Origin: Thermotoga maritima MSB8
GTDB taxonomy: Bacteria > Thermotogota > Thermotogae > Thermotogales > Thermotogaceae
Reading direction: 5' to 3'
Assembly (NCBI RefSeq): GCF_000008545.1
Contig: NC_000853.1
Span: forward strand, 696,465 to 760,464
Length of the DNA: 64,000 nt
The notes beneath the pieces are model-generated. The model did not search any database. It was given only the letters and a program-made list of their open reading frames with translations, and was not told the DNA's origin. Each line of letters starts with the position of its first letter. Within the stretch, counting starts at the first letter, position 1. The position numbers were made by a program, and so were the translations under genes. Positions 1-8,088 of the stretch are shown piece by piece.

Positions 1-500
1 AAAGCAGGATCCTGAGAGTGCACGGTGCAAGAAAGAAGTACTTTCACGAAAAGGTGGGATACAACTCGAGGCTCGACGAGATACACGCGGCGATTCTGAG
101 GGTGAAACTCAGGTATCTGGAAAGGTGGACAGAAGAGAGAACACGTGTGGCGAGGACGTACCAAAAACTGTTCGAGGAGAAAAAACTGCCTGTGGTCTAT
201 CCCCGCGTGGAGGAGAAAGGCTTCAGGTACCACGTTTTCCACCAGTATGTGGTGCTCTTCGAAAATGAAGAGGTGAGGGAGAGAGTCAGAGAAGGATTGA
301 AAGAGAGAGGCATTCAGACAGCGATTTATTACCCCCTGCCTCTCCACCTTCAAAAGTGCTTCAGGGATCTGGGATATCAGGAAGGAGATTTCCCGGTGGC
401 CGAATCTCTTTCGAAGAGAAGTCTTGCGCTTCCCATGTTCCCAGAACTGAGAGACGACGAGATAAAAGAAGTCGTCGACACGATAGCGCTCTTTCTTTAG
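1..500 (+). CDS. DegT/DnrJ/EryC1-family PLP aminotransferase, C-terminal part (5' end outside window)
   Basis: The open frame enters from the left edge and stops at TAG 498-500, so only about 165 C-terminal residues are seen. The motif GYNSRLDEIHAAILRVKL close to the fragment start and the following helical tail are typical of sugar aminotransferases of the DegT/DnrJ/EryC1 family, which transfer an amino group to keto-sugars for surface polysaccharides. The PLP-binding lysine lies upstream and cannot be checked. The stop overlaps the end of the convergent minus-strand gene by four bases. The exact sugar substrate cannot be told from this fragment. Confidence 0.85.
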   Translation, partial: SRILRVHGARKKYFHEKVGYNSRLDEIHAAILRVKLRYLERWTEERTRVARTYQKLFEEKKLPVVYPRVEEKGFRYHVFHQYVVLFENEEVRERVREGLKERGIQTAIYYPLPLHLQKCFRDLGYQEGDFPVAESLSKRSLALPMFPELRDDEIKEVVDTIALFL

Positions 501-1096
501 GTGAGATCTTTCACCACCTTGAGTGTAGCCGTGGCCACTGATTTCAAAAAGTCTCCTTCGAGGGGTGCAACCCCCACTTCTGTTCTTTCTCGATCTTCGT
601 CCTGGATCGTGAGGTGGACGAGTACGAACTCTCTTCCAGCCAGAAAGACCTTCTGAACGTCGTCCACCGAGACGGGACAGTCAGGATTGAAAGCCTCTAT
701 CACCGCTTCTCCAACGAGCCTTGGAAGGTTCGTGGATGTCCCGGGACCCGCGCTTTCACCCACCATGTCTTCGTCTTCGAGAGGGTTGTGTATCGTGACC
801 TTCACCTGCTTTTTCCTGTCGAGGTTTTTCACCTCTATGGAGGTGATCTCATAAGTTTGAGAAGAAGGGAATCTTCCCTGACTCAGCTGGGCGACACTGA
901 TGATCCTTCTGTCTATCTTCATTCCAAGAGATGCGAGGGCAACAGTTTCGATATCGCGAACGATCTGTTTTGGATTTCTGGAAGGGTCCGCTATGACGTG
1001 GATCTCTCTGGGTTGACCGTCTTCCTCTATCACCTTGGCGGAGATGACCCCGGATATCTTCGATATGACTTCTTCCAGTGTCTTTGCGCTGCTCAT
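497..1096 (-). CDS. Conserved protein of unknown function, second of two tandem paralogues
   Basis: This 199-residue protein is not recognised. I start it at ATG 1096 (MSSAKTLEEV) because the reverse strand carries a GGGGGG Shine-Dalgarno site seven bases upstream; a GTG at 1111 would lie inside that site. The C-terminal half (SVDDVQKVFLAGREFVLVHL and GVAPLEGDFLKSV) matches the neighbouring gene, as does a central GPGTSTNLPRLVGEA stretch, so the two genes come from a duplication. The N-terminal about 75 residues (IHVIADPSRNPKQIVRDIET) have no clear counterpart in the neighbour. No signal peptide or membrane segment is visible. A TGGTAAAAT extended -10 lies just upstream, at the end of the neighbouring gene. 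Confidence 0.8.
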   Translation of the reverse strand: MSSAKTLEEVISKISGVISAKVIEEDGQPREIHVIADPSRNPKQIVRDIETVALASLGMKIDRRIISVAQLSQGRFPSSQTYEITSIEVKNLDRKKQVKVTIHNPLEDEDMVGESAGPGTSTNLPRLVGEAVIEAFNPDCPVSVDDVQKVFLAGREFVLVHLTIQDEDRERTEVGVAPLEGDFLKSVATATLKVVKDLT

Positions 1097-1124
1097 CCAA
1101 ATACCCCCCACGCACTGTTTTTTA

Positions 1125-1595
1125 CTATTTTACCAGAGCATCTATCACCGCGAAAACAACGCTCTGGAGAAGATCTTTTTCCAGAGGAGCCGCACCGATT
1201 CGCCAGCTTTCCTTTCCGTTCTTCAAAAACGTGAGATGAGCAAAAACGAACCTTCTTCCTGCGAGAGCGACTTCTTTGATGTCGTCTACAGATACTTCAT
1301 CGTATTTATGAAAAGCTCTGTTGAAAGCTTCTGTTGCCGCTTCTCCGATGAGTTTGAGAAGGTTCCGGGATGTTCTGGGCCCTTCACTCTCACCAGAAAA
1401 GATCTTACCATGAGGATCTTTCAAAACGATCTCCACGCGGTATCTCTTTCCAGAAGAAGAGATTTTCAAATCGGATACATAAAAATATTGTTCATCACTT
1501 TGTGAAGATAGAAATCTGTCCACATAAGATTTGATCGATTTTCTATCGATATACAATACTTCCCCGCTTCGTTTTATCACGGGTATTCTATCCAT
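1125..1595 (-). CDS. Conserved protein of unknown function, first of two tandem paralogues
   Basis: A 156-residue protein starting at ATG 1595 (MDRIPVIKRSGE), chosen because the reverse strand reads AGAGGGGAACAAAT just before it. It shares the motifs GPRTSRNLLKLIGEAATEAF, SVDDIKEVALAGRRFVFAHL and GAAPLEKDLLQSV with the downstream gene at 497-1096. The conserved pair of beta-strand-like blocks flanking an SVDD motif suggests a small folded domain, but I do not recognise the family and give no function. It ends with TAG at 1125-1127, inside the putative promoter of its paralogue. Its own upstream region also carries TGGTAAAAT (reverse strand, 1623-1631). Confidence 0.8.
   Translation of the reverse strand: MDRIPVIKRSGEVLYIDRKSIKSYVDRFLSSQSDEQYFYVSDLKISSSGKRYRVEIVLKDPHGKIFSGESEGPRTSRNLLKLIGEAATEAFNRAFHKYDEVSVDDIKEVALAGRRFVFAHLTFLKNGKESWRIGAAPLEKDLLQSVVFAVIDALVK
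1127..1135 (-). promoter_or_regulatory. Extended -10 promoter element (TGGTAAAAT) for the 497-1096 gene
   Basis: On the minus strand the sequence reads TGGTAAAAT, a TGn extension plus a hexamer one base from TATAAT. It overlaps the stop codon of the preceding paralogue and lies about 30 bases before the start at 1096. No good -35 hexamer is seen, which is usual for extended -10 promoters. The same nine bases precede the other paralogue. Confidence 0.4.
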
Positions 1596-1622
1596 ATTTG
1601 TTCCCCTCTTTTGTTTTACCAT

Positions 1623-1631
1623 ATTTTACCA
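1623..1631 (-). promoter_or_regulatory. Extended -10 promoter element (TGGTAAAAT) for the 1125-1595 gene
   Basis: Minus-strand TGGTAAAAT, identical to the element before the downstream paralogue. A near copy (ATGGTAAAAC) follows 10 bases further on, so the region holds a TTTTACCAT direct repeat on the plus strand (1614-1622 and 1624-1632). The intergenic stretch 1596-1690 must also drive the rightward motility operon, for which I see no convincing plus-strand promoter. Confidence 0.4.
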
Positions 1632-1690
1632 TCCTTTAGGAAAAGATAGATCTCCCGTAGAAGAATGAAACCGAGGGAGGTAGATGGACC

Positions 1691-2605
1691 TTGCCTGGAA
1701 AACGAAGAGGTTTTTTCGTTGTTTTTTTAATAACGTTTCTGATACTCGTGATTCTGTTCATGTACGGCTACATCTCCTTTGAAATAAACAGGCTGTACGG
1801 TGGAAGGGTGTCTCCTTTTGAAGACTGGAAGAGTTATATCGCTTTTCTTGCTTCCAAAGTTCCGTTTTTGAAGGACAGAATCAGCTATCAGCCTCTTAAA
1901 GCGGAAAGTCCCGCTGAGTACTACTCGAGAATCTATCAGAGGTACATCGAGATATACAACCAGAAGATAGACGAATTGATCAGCAAAGAAAAAGAACTCG
2001 AAGAGCAGGCGAAGGTGCTGGAAGCTCAAAGAAACGTTGTTGAGAAGATGATCGAAGAGATTCAATCCCTAAAGAATCAATTGCTCGAGGAGAAAAACAG
2101 GCTGGAATCTTACAAGAAGCAGGTGGACGAACTCGTCAACGTGCTTTTGAACACTGATCCAAGAAATCTCGCAAGCGCGCTCAACGAAGTGGACGATGAA
2201 ACACTCGCTGTGATCTTTAAAAGAACCGATCCAGAGTATGCTGGAGAGTTTCTCGAAGCGCTCTCCGGTGTCAATCCACAGAAAGCCGCACGGGTGATGG
2301 AACTCATGGTGGGTGTGGAGAGTACCATTGAAAGGCTCGAAACGCTGGTCAAACAGGCTCAGGAAGCGGTGAAACAGATAACCGAAAAAGAATCTCAGCT
2401 TTTCCAGAAAGAAGCGTACCTGAAGGCAGTGGCGGATGCTCTGAACAACATCACACCAGAGGTAGCCGTCGATTTCCTGAGAAGAGAGAAGGTGGATCCA
2501 GAAACCTTGAGAACGGTTCTTTCCATGATGGACCGGGAACACGCTTCTGTTCTGGTTCAGTACATAGTTCAGAACGCTCCGGATCTTCTGGAGGAGAGAA
2601 AGTGA
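1691..2605 (+). CDS. MotE/YlxF (FlbB)-like flagellar protein with MgtE-N-type repeats
   Basis: This 304-residue protein has one N-terminal membrane segment (about residues 8-27), a coiled coil (about 85-145) and then two helical blocks resembling the MgtE N-terminal domain: one near 150-205 (TDPEYAGEFLEALSGVNPQK) and one near 250-300 (TPEVAVDFLRREKVDPETLR). That layout and its position directly before fliK match the YlxF/FlbB/MotE group, membrane proteins linked to the flagellar motor or stator. The TTG start at 1691 follows a GGGAGGT site. It is the first gene of the motility operon and overlaps fliK by four bases. Having two helical blocks rather than one is an observation; a motor role is inferred from context. 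Confidence 0.6.
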   Translation: MPGKRRGFFVVFLITFLILVILFMYGYISFEINRLYGGRVSPFEDWKSYIAFLASKVPFLKDRISYQPLKAESPAEYYSRIYQRYIEIYNQKIDELISKEKELEEQAKVLEAQRNVVEKMIEEIQSLKNQLLEEKNRLESYKKQVDELVNVLLNTDPRNLASALNEVDDETLAVIFKRTDPEYAGEFLEALSGVNPQKAARVMELMVGVESTIERLETLVKQAQEAVKQITEKESQLFQKEAYLKAVADALNNITPEVAVDFLRREKVDPETLRTVLSMMDREHASVLVQYIVQNAPDLLEERK

Positions 2606-4545
2606 AGGTAGGACAATTTTCTCTTTTTGCGATGATCAAGACAGCAGAGGAAAAAGGTGAATTAAAAAAGAAATCAGCGGCGGGTCTGTTCTCTCAGTCT
2701 GTTAAGGACCTGATGAAATCGCTGGGGAGCAAAGGAAAGGTGCTTGGCACTACACCTGGGAAGAAAAATGTACATCGAGCCGAATCGTCTGAAAATCGTG
2801 CTGATGGACTTAAGAAAACAAAAAGAAACGTGTTAGACAATCTCGATGGTACCAGCGCTCAGCACATTTCGATGTCGGCTGAGGAAAATGTGAAGCTGGA
2901 AGAGATGCTGGGTGGACAGCTTTCGGAAAAACCTCAGAATGTCTCTGAGGATCAGAAAGAACGGGAAGAAGAAGCTGGGCGCTCATCTTCGAGTAAGCTG
3001 ATTAAAGAGATCAAAACAACCGATGATAAATCCAGTGAGAAACATGTTTTGGAAGAAGTATCTAAAAGAGATGAAAATCATGCTGAGTACCGAAAAAGTG
3101 AGCAAGGGATTTTCAAATCCAGAACACATGATATTTCAACTGAAAAGCTTTTGACTTCCACTGAACATGAAGAAAAGAAAGAAAACGGTTTTCTGGTGAA
3201 AGATTCAGAGAACAAAGAAAGTGCAAGTCAGATTTCGTTCGAAAAGAAACACAGTTCTATCCCGTACTTGGAATCAGAGACTTCTCGGAGTGAATCGAAC
3301 AAAAAGCTTTCGAGTTCTTTTAGAACACCTGCTGAGCCTTCTTTGAAATCGGAATCTACGAAGGTTTTCAAGGAACAACCAATTTCCGCTCAAGATAAAG
3401 AAACAAAGCACTCAGCAAGACAGCCGATTTTCAACGAAACAAGATCTCTTCCTCAGAATTCCGATGCGGCGAAGCTATCAAGAGACTTTGAAAAGACAAC
3501 GGGTATCAAAAACGAACTCTTTGAAGAAAGGATCACGGGAAATACCGGGAATGAAATAAAAATGTCTAAGCTCAGTTTTGTTCCGCTTCTCCCTGCAGAC
3601 GAAAAGCAACAATCATCGAACGGTGATGGAGAAAGGGTTTTGGAAGTTATCAATCAAAGAATTTCGCAGATAAACTTTGGTAATTCTGGTTTGAAAGAGT
3701 CGCTTCTCGTAAATGAAAATTCCGAGAATTCAAAAGAAAATCAGAAAATCAACTCTTTCACAAAGAGAGGAGATACTCACACAGAAGAGCAATTAGAGAA
3801 AACCTCTTCCAGCTTGAGAGAAACTGTCCTGTCAATCAGGAATGATGGTTCCTCTCCAGAAAAGAACACCAGAAGCGTACTGAACAGCCGTAATGAAGCT
3901 CCTTCGGTGAGGAGAAAAACACCCGCAAACAAATTCGATGGTCAGAAGGTTGTTGAAAACAATTCCAAGGTATCTCCGGAGAAAACTTCTGAAAAACCAC
4001 TCTTTCAAAACCGAGAGAAAAATCAACCAATGGAAATGAAAATGAAGTACGAAGAGAAAGGAAAAATCGAAAGTTACAGAGAAATAACAAACAGGGAAGC
4101 GCTGGAGTTTCTGTCTCAGGAAAGGGCGAAGCAGGTTTACTCACTCCCCGAATTGAAAAGAACAGAGACCGTTCATCTACCAAGGTTTGTGGAACAGATG
4201 TACTACCACAAGACAGAAAGGGCCGTCATAGACCTCGAGCCACCGGAGTTGGGAAAACTGGAGATCACCATAACAAAGGAAGAGAACCAGCTGAAAATAG
4301 TTTTCAGAGTTCAGACAGAAGAAGCCAAGCACGTTTTAGAACACGACATACCGCGGTTGATCGAGAGATTCAACGAAAAGGGATTCGATGTGCAGGTCTA
4401 CGTCGAAAAACAGGAGGAAGACTACCTGTATCAGGAGAATCAGAACAAAGAGGGAAATCAAAGACAGCAAAGAGAAAGCAAAAACCACAAACGTGAAACT
4501 TCGGGCAGTCTATTTGAGGAGTTCATCCAGGAGGTGAAAACGTGA
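2602..4545 (+). CDS. fliK: Flagellar hook-length control protein FliK
   Basis: The 647-residue protein has a very long, low-complexity N-terminal region rich in Ser, Lys, Glu and Asn (about 1-510), followed by a C-terminal FliK domain (about 530-610) with LEPPELGKLEITITKEENQ and a short charged tail. FliK is the secreted ruler that stops hook growth and switches export to filament proteins; the disordered N-terminus is the measuring part and the C-terminal domain contacts FlhB. It starts with GTG in a GTGA overlap after GGAGGAG, so it is probably translationally coupled to the gene before it. The flanking genes (MotE-like, flgD, flgE) support the call. The linker is more A-rich than its neighbours. 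Confidence 0.85.
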   Translation: MKVGQFSLFAMIKTAEEKGELKKKSAAGLFSQSVKDLMKSLGSKGKVLGTTPGKKNVHRAESSENRADGLKKTKRNVLDNLDGTSAQHISMSAEENVKLEEMLGGQLSEKPQNVSEDQKEREEEAGRSSSSKLIKEIKTTDDKSSEKHVLEEVSKRDENHAEYRKSEQGIFKSRTHDISTEKLLTSTEHEEKKENGFLVKDSENKESASQISFEKKHSSIPYLESETSRSESNKKLSSSFRTPAEPSLKSESTKVFKEQPISAQDKETKHSARQPIFNETRSLPQNSDAAKLSRDFEKTTGIKNELFEERITGNTGNEIKMSKLSFVPLLPADEKQQSSNGDGERVLEVINQRISQINFGNSGLKESLLVNENSENSKENQKINSFTKRGDTHTEEQLEKTSSSLRETVLSIRNDGSSPEKNTRSVLNSRNEAPSVRRKTPANKFDGQKVVENNSKVSPEKTSEKPLFQNREKNQPMEMKMKYEEKGKIESYREITNREALEFLSQERAKQVYSLPELKRTETVHLPRFVEQMYYHKTERAVIDLEPPELGKLEITITKEENQLKIVFRVQTEEAKHVLEHDIPRLIERFNEKGFDVQVYVEKQEEDYLYQENQNKEGNQRQQRESKNHKRETSGSLFEEFIQEVKT

Positions 4546-5216
4546 TCTACGACATGAGCGGTATATACCTTTCTTCTCTTACAGGAATAAGAAATAATTC
4601 CAGCTCTTCGAGTAATTCTCTAGACAAGGAAGCTTTTCTCAGACTCCTTCTTCAAGAACTGGAAATGCAGGATCCACTGGAGCCCATGGAAACGAAGGAC
4701 ATGATCTCTCAGCTTTCTCAGCTCACGAGCCTTGAACAGATCACGAACCTCACCAGTGCGGTGAAGGATTTCGTCGAAGCTCAAACGAGTGTGAGCCCAG
4801 CCCAGCTCGCTTCTCTGATAGGAAAGTACGTCGTGGTGAGAAACAACACGGTGAATCTTGTAGGCGGTCAGTCGGACAGCATCATATTCAACGTGGATGA
4901 AGATGCACATGTTGTGGTTCAAATACTTGACGAAAACGGGAAATTGGTGAGAACAGAAGATTTAGGAACTGTTCAGGTGGGAGTTCACGCCTGGCAGTGG
5001 GATGGAAGGGATGACAACGGGATCAGTGTTGAAGATGGCAGTTACACTTACCGCGTTTATAAACTCACATCGAGCGGACTGGAGGAAATAGGGGGAATGG
5101 AAGGCGGAGTGGTGGAAGCCGTTCAGATAAAGGATGGAAAGGGATTCGTTCTTGTGAACGGTTCACTCTATCCTGTTGATTCTATCCTGGAGATTTCTCA
5201 GGAGGGTGATGCGTGA
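4542..5216 (+). CDS. flgD: Flagellar hook-capping scaffold protein FlgD
   Basis: The 224-residue protein has the FlgD N-terminus (LDKEAFLRLLLQELEMQDPL and METKDMISQLSQLTSLEQI) and a C-terminal Ig-like/FlgD-type domain (HAWQWDGRDDNGISVEDGSY). FlgD caps the growing hook and is needed for polymerisation of FlgE, the next gene. The start GTG at 4542 overlaps the fliK stop, with CCAGGAGGTG ahead of it. Length and order are normal for the fliK-flgD-flgE block. Confidence 0.92.
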   Translation: MIYDMSGIYLSSLTGIRNNSSSSSNSLDKEAFLRLLLQELEMQDPLEPMETKDMISQLSQLTSLEQITNLTSAVKDFVEAQTSVSPAQLASLIGKYVVVRNNTVNLVGGQSDSIIFNVDEDAHVVVQILDENGKLVRTEDLGTVQVGVHAWQWDGRDDNGISVEDGSYTYRVYKLTSSGLEEIGGMEGGVVEAVQIKDGKGFVLVNGSLYPVDSILEISQEGDA

Positions 5217-7085
5217 TGATGAGGTCACTCTACAGTGGCATAACGGGTCTCAAAAACTTCCAGGTAGCGATGGATGTTGTAGGAAACAACATCTCCAACG
5301 TGAACACAGTTGGGTTCAAAGCATCGCGAGTGAATTTCGAGACGATGCTCGCTCAGACGATCAAGGCGGGGAGATCTCCTCAGGAAAATGTGGGCGGTAC
5401 AAATCCCATGCAGATAGGTCTTGGTTCTCAGGTGTCCAGTATCGACAAAATCATGACGCAGGGCTCGTTCCAGAACACTGGTGTGAAAACTGACCTTGCC
5501 ATTCAGGGAGATGGGTTCTTCATCGTCTCGGATGGAAGCTCCTATTATTACACAAGAGCCGGTGCATTCACTCTGGACAGCAACGGAAACCTGATTCAGA
5601 CCTCTACAGGTTACAAGGTTCAGGGATGGACAGCCGTTCAGGATCCAGAGACTGGTGAAAGGTACATCGACACAAACAAACCCATAGGGGATCTGGTGAT
5701 CAGTGCAGGTATGACGATGCCGGCAAAGAAAACTTCGAACGTTCGTTTTGAAGGAAATTTGAACTCCAAATTGGGACCTGGTTCGTTCGTCATCACTTTA
5801 ACTGATGAAAATGGAATTAATCACGATGTCAGGTTGTGGTTTGAAAAAACACAAAACGATCTGGGAACAGATCCGTTCAGTTCTTCTCAGAGGTACACGA
5901 TGAAGATCGATATCGACAACGATGGAACAGCCGATGTGGATGGTTACATGGTGTTCAACGAATTTGGAAGAGTGGAAGAGGCTGGAGTATACGCTGAATC
6001 TCAGGTCATAACGGCAACCACCGATGGAAGTATTTCTGGAAGCACAGCTCTACCAGATGGTACCTATCAGGCTATTGTCATGGATTCTTCTGGAAATGTG
6101 ATATACAACGGCACCACAGACGTTTCAGGTGGTAATTTCACGATCAACGATTCTGATATCACCGCTGGAAACAATTACACCGTGATACTCTTAACTCCAA
6201 ACAACACATCAACTTCTCTCACAATAGCACCCGGTGCTGAACTTGTCATCCCCACTTCCGGTGAGCCCAGGTTCTATGAATCAGACAATCCAACGAATTT
6301 CGTCCAAACTGATTACACCTCCCCGAGGTACACCACCGCTGTTCAGGTTTACGATTCTCTTGGAAACGCGTACACCGTTTACTACGAATTCGTCAGACTT
6401 GGAAACACTACAATCGGTTCGGAAAGCTTCAAGAACGCCTGGATCTGGAGAGCGTACACGGATAGTGGAGAACCGGTTTCACTGATCGATGAAGACGGCA
6501 ACGGTGGTTATGTGGCGGGGCTGATAGATTTCGATGAATCAGGAAGGCCTGTTCAATACAGAGGTCTTGACTCTTCATACAATTTAAGCTCCAAAGAGGT
6601 GAGAACGATCCAGTTTGACACGGGCCAGAAAGGAGACGGAGTGGTAACAATAACAGCTGATTTTTCCGGAGCAACTCAATTCTCCGGCGACAGCACTCTG
6701 AGCATCCCGTGGCAAGATGGAAATCCGATGGGTGTTCTGGAATCCTTCGCCATAAACGAGCAGGGAGAGATCATAGGAACCTTCAGCAACGGACTCACCG
6801 ACGTTCTTGGACAGATCGCCTCGCGGTGTTTAACAATCTTCGGGATTGATGGAAGCAGGTAATTCACTCTATACCATGTCTCCTAACAGCGGCGTTCCAA
6901 AGATAGGAGCTCCTGGCAGCGGAGGAAGGGGTGTTTTGATCCCCGGTGCACTTGAGATGTCCAACGTGGATCTTGCGGAGGAGTTCACCAAGATGATCGT
7001 TGCACAGAGAGGTTTCCAGGCGAACGCGCGTGTCATCACAACTGCCGATCAGATTCTGAACGAACTTGTGAACATCAAGAGATGA
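5213..7085 (+). CDS. flgE: Flagellar hook protein FlgE, reading frame broken near the 3' end (two apparent 1-base losses)
   Basis: The hook subunit. The N-terminus MRSLYSGITGLKNFQVAMDV and the motif NNISNVNTVGFKASR are flagellar rod/hook signatures, and the C-terminus in another frame (MEAGNSLY, then FTKMIVAQRGFQANARVITT) is the conserved end helix. The first frame runs 5213-6862 but after residue 536 it leaves the family sequence. Adding one C after GCC at 6820 (GCC CTC GCG GTG) and one C after AAT at 6837 (AAT CCT TCG GGA) restores IALAVFNNPSGLMEAGNSLY. The joined protein would be about 624 residues, long for FlgE because of an inserted middle region rich in Thr/Ser (about 270-380). It starts at GTG 5213 in a GTGA overlap after GGAGGGTGAT. 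The break may be a sequencing error or a real mutation. Confidence 0.85.
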
Positions 7086-7091
7086 TGAAAG

Positions 7092-7295
7092 ATGATCAGG
7101 CTGACCAGAATAGATGGTAGATGGTTTTTCCTGAACGCCGATTTGATAGAAACCGTAGAGGCACTGCCCGACACAACGATCACCCTTATAAACGGTAAAA
7201 AATACATCGTGAAGGAATCCGCAGAGGAGGTCGTTCAAAGGGTGATAGAATACAAGAGAAAGATCTTCAGCTGGTGGAAAGAACAGGGAAGGTGA
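7092..7295 (+). CDS. flbD: FlbD-family flagellar protein
   Basis: A 67-residue protein of the small FlbD family: MIRLTRIDGRWFFLNADLIE, then ITLINGKKYIVKESAEEVV and a basic/aromatic tail. Family members are found between flgE and motA in many bacteria, as here; the molecular role is unclear. The ATG at 7092 lies seven bases after the flgE stop. The family match is by sequence pattern and conserved position. Confidence 0.85.
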   Translation: MIRLTRIDGRWFFLNADLIETVEALPDTTITLINGKKYIVKESAEEVVQRVIEYKRKIFSWWKEQGR

Positions 7296-7299
7296 TCCT

Positions 7300-8088
7300 A
7301 TGGATCTTGCAACCCTGATGGGTTTGGTTCTTGTGATAGCGGCTCTTTTCATAGGAATCCTGACGGGTGGAGGAGACTTTGCGGCGTTCATAAACATACC
7401 TTCACTGTTCATAACCGTTGTTGGTTCTATCGCGGCAACCATGGTGGCTCATCCGAAGGACAAAGCCTTCAAGATCGTGAACATCATGCTTTCGACTCTG
7501 AAAGAGCCAAAGCTTGATCACGTTTCCCTGATTCAGACGATGGTTTCTTTTTCTGAAAAGGCACGAAGGGAAGGTTTGCTTTCTCTGGAGGAGAATCTGG
7601 AGAGTATAGAAGATCCGTTCATGAAAAAGGCGCTTCAGCTCGTGGTTGACGGAACAGATCCGGATCTTCTGAGGAACATGATGGAAACGGAAATGGAACT
7701 CTTTGAAGAGGAACTCGACGGAGAAAGGGCGGTTCTGGAATCCGCAGGGGCGTACGCTCCTGCGTTCGGTATGATTGGAACTCTGATCGGGCTCATTCAA
7801 ATGCTCAAATCCTTGAACGATCCAGAAACACTGGGACCCTCTATGGCGGTTGCTCTGATAACGACACTCTATGGAGCCATACTGGCCAATGGTGTGTTTC
7901 TTCCCATGGCTGAAAAGATTAAAAAGAGAAGAGATATTCTGGTCTTGGAGAAAAGAATGATACTAGAGGCTGTTCTCTCTATCCAGGCAGGAGAGAACCC
8001 GAGGATCCTCGAGGAAAAACTCAAATCGTTCCTCCCTGAGAAAGAAAGGCAAGCCTACGAGGCGGCTTCTCAGGAGGCAACTGCGTGA
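7300..8088 (+). CDS. motA: Flagellar stator protein MotA
   Basis: The 262-residue protein has four predicted membrane segments (about 3-22, 32-50, 150-172 and 182-202) with a long cytoplasmic loop between the second and third. The conserved block ESAGAYAPAFGMIGTLIGLI before the third segment is the MotA/PomA signature containing the functionally important prolines. With MotB it forms the ion-conducting stator that turns the flagellar rotor. It sits five bases after flbD and overlaps motB. Whether protons or sodium drive it cannot be read from MotA alone. Confidence 0.95.
   Translation: MDLATLMGLVLVIAALFIGILTGGGDFAAFINIPSLFITVVGSIAATMVAHPKDKAFKIVNIMLSTLKEPKLDHVSLIQTMVSFSEKARREGLLSLEENLESIEDPFMKKALQLVVDGTDPDLLRNMMETEMELFEEELDGERAVLESAGAYAPAFGMIGTLIGLIQMLKSLNDPETLGPSMAVALITTLYGAILANGVFLPMAEKIKKRRDILVLEKRMILEAVLSIQAGENPRILEEKLKSFLPEKERQAYEAASQEATA

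Noticed and set aside
1614-1632. TTTTACCAT direct repeat as an operator
   Set aside because: Only two copies, and one copy is already explained by the minus-strand extended -10; no regulator can be tied to it.
1596-1690. Plus-strand promoter for the motility operon
   Set aside because: TTTACC with TAGATC at 16-base spacing is too far from consensus to list; the minus-strand elements here are much better.
2650-4100. Low-complexity region of fliK as horizontally acquired or decayed
   Set aside because: Long disordered N-termini are normal in FliK; the frame is intact and flanked by conserved motility genes.
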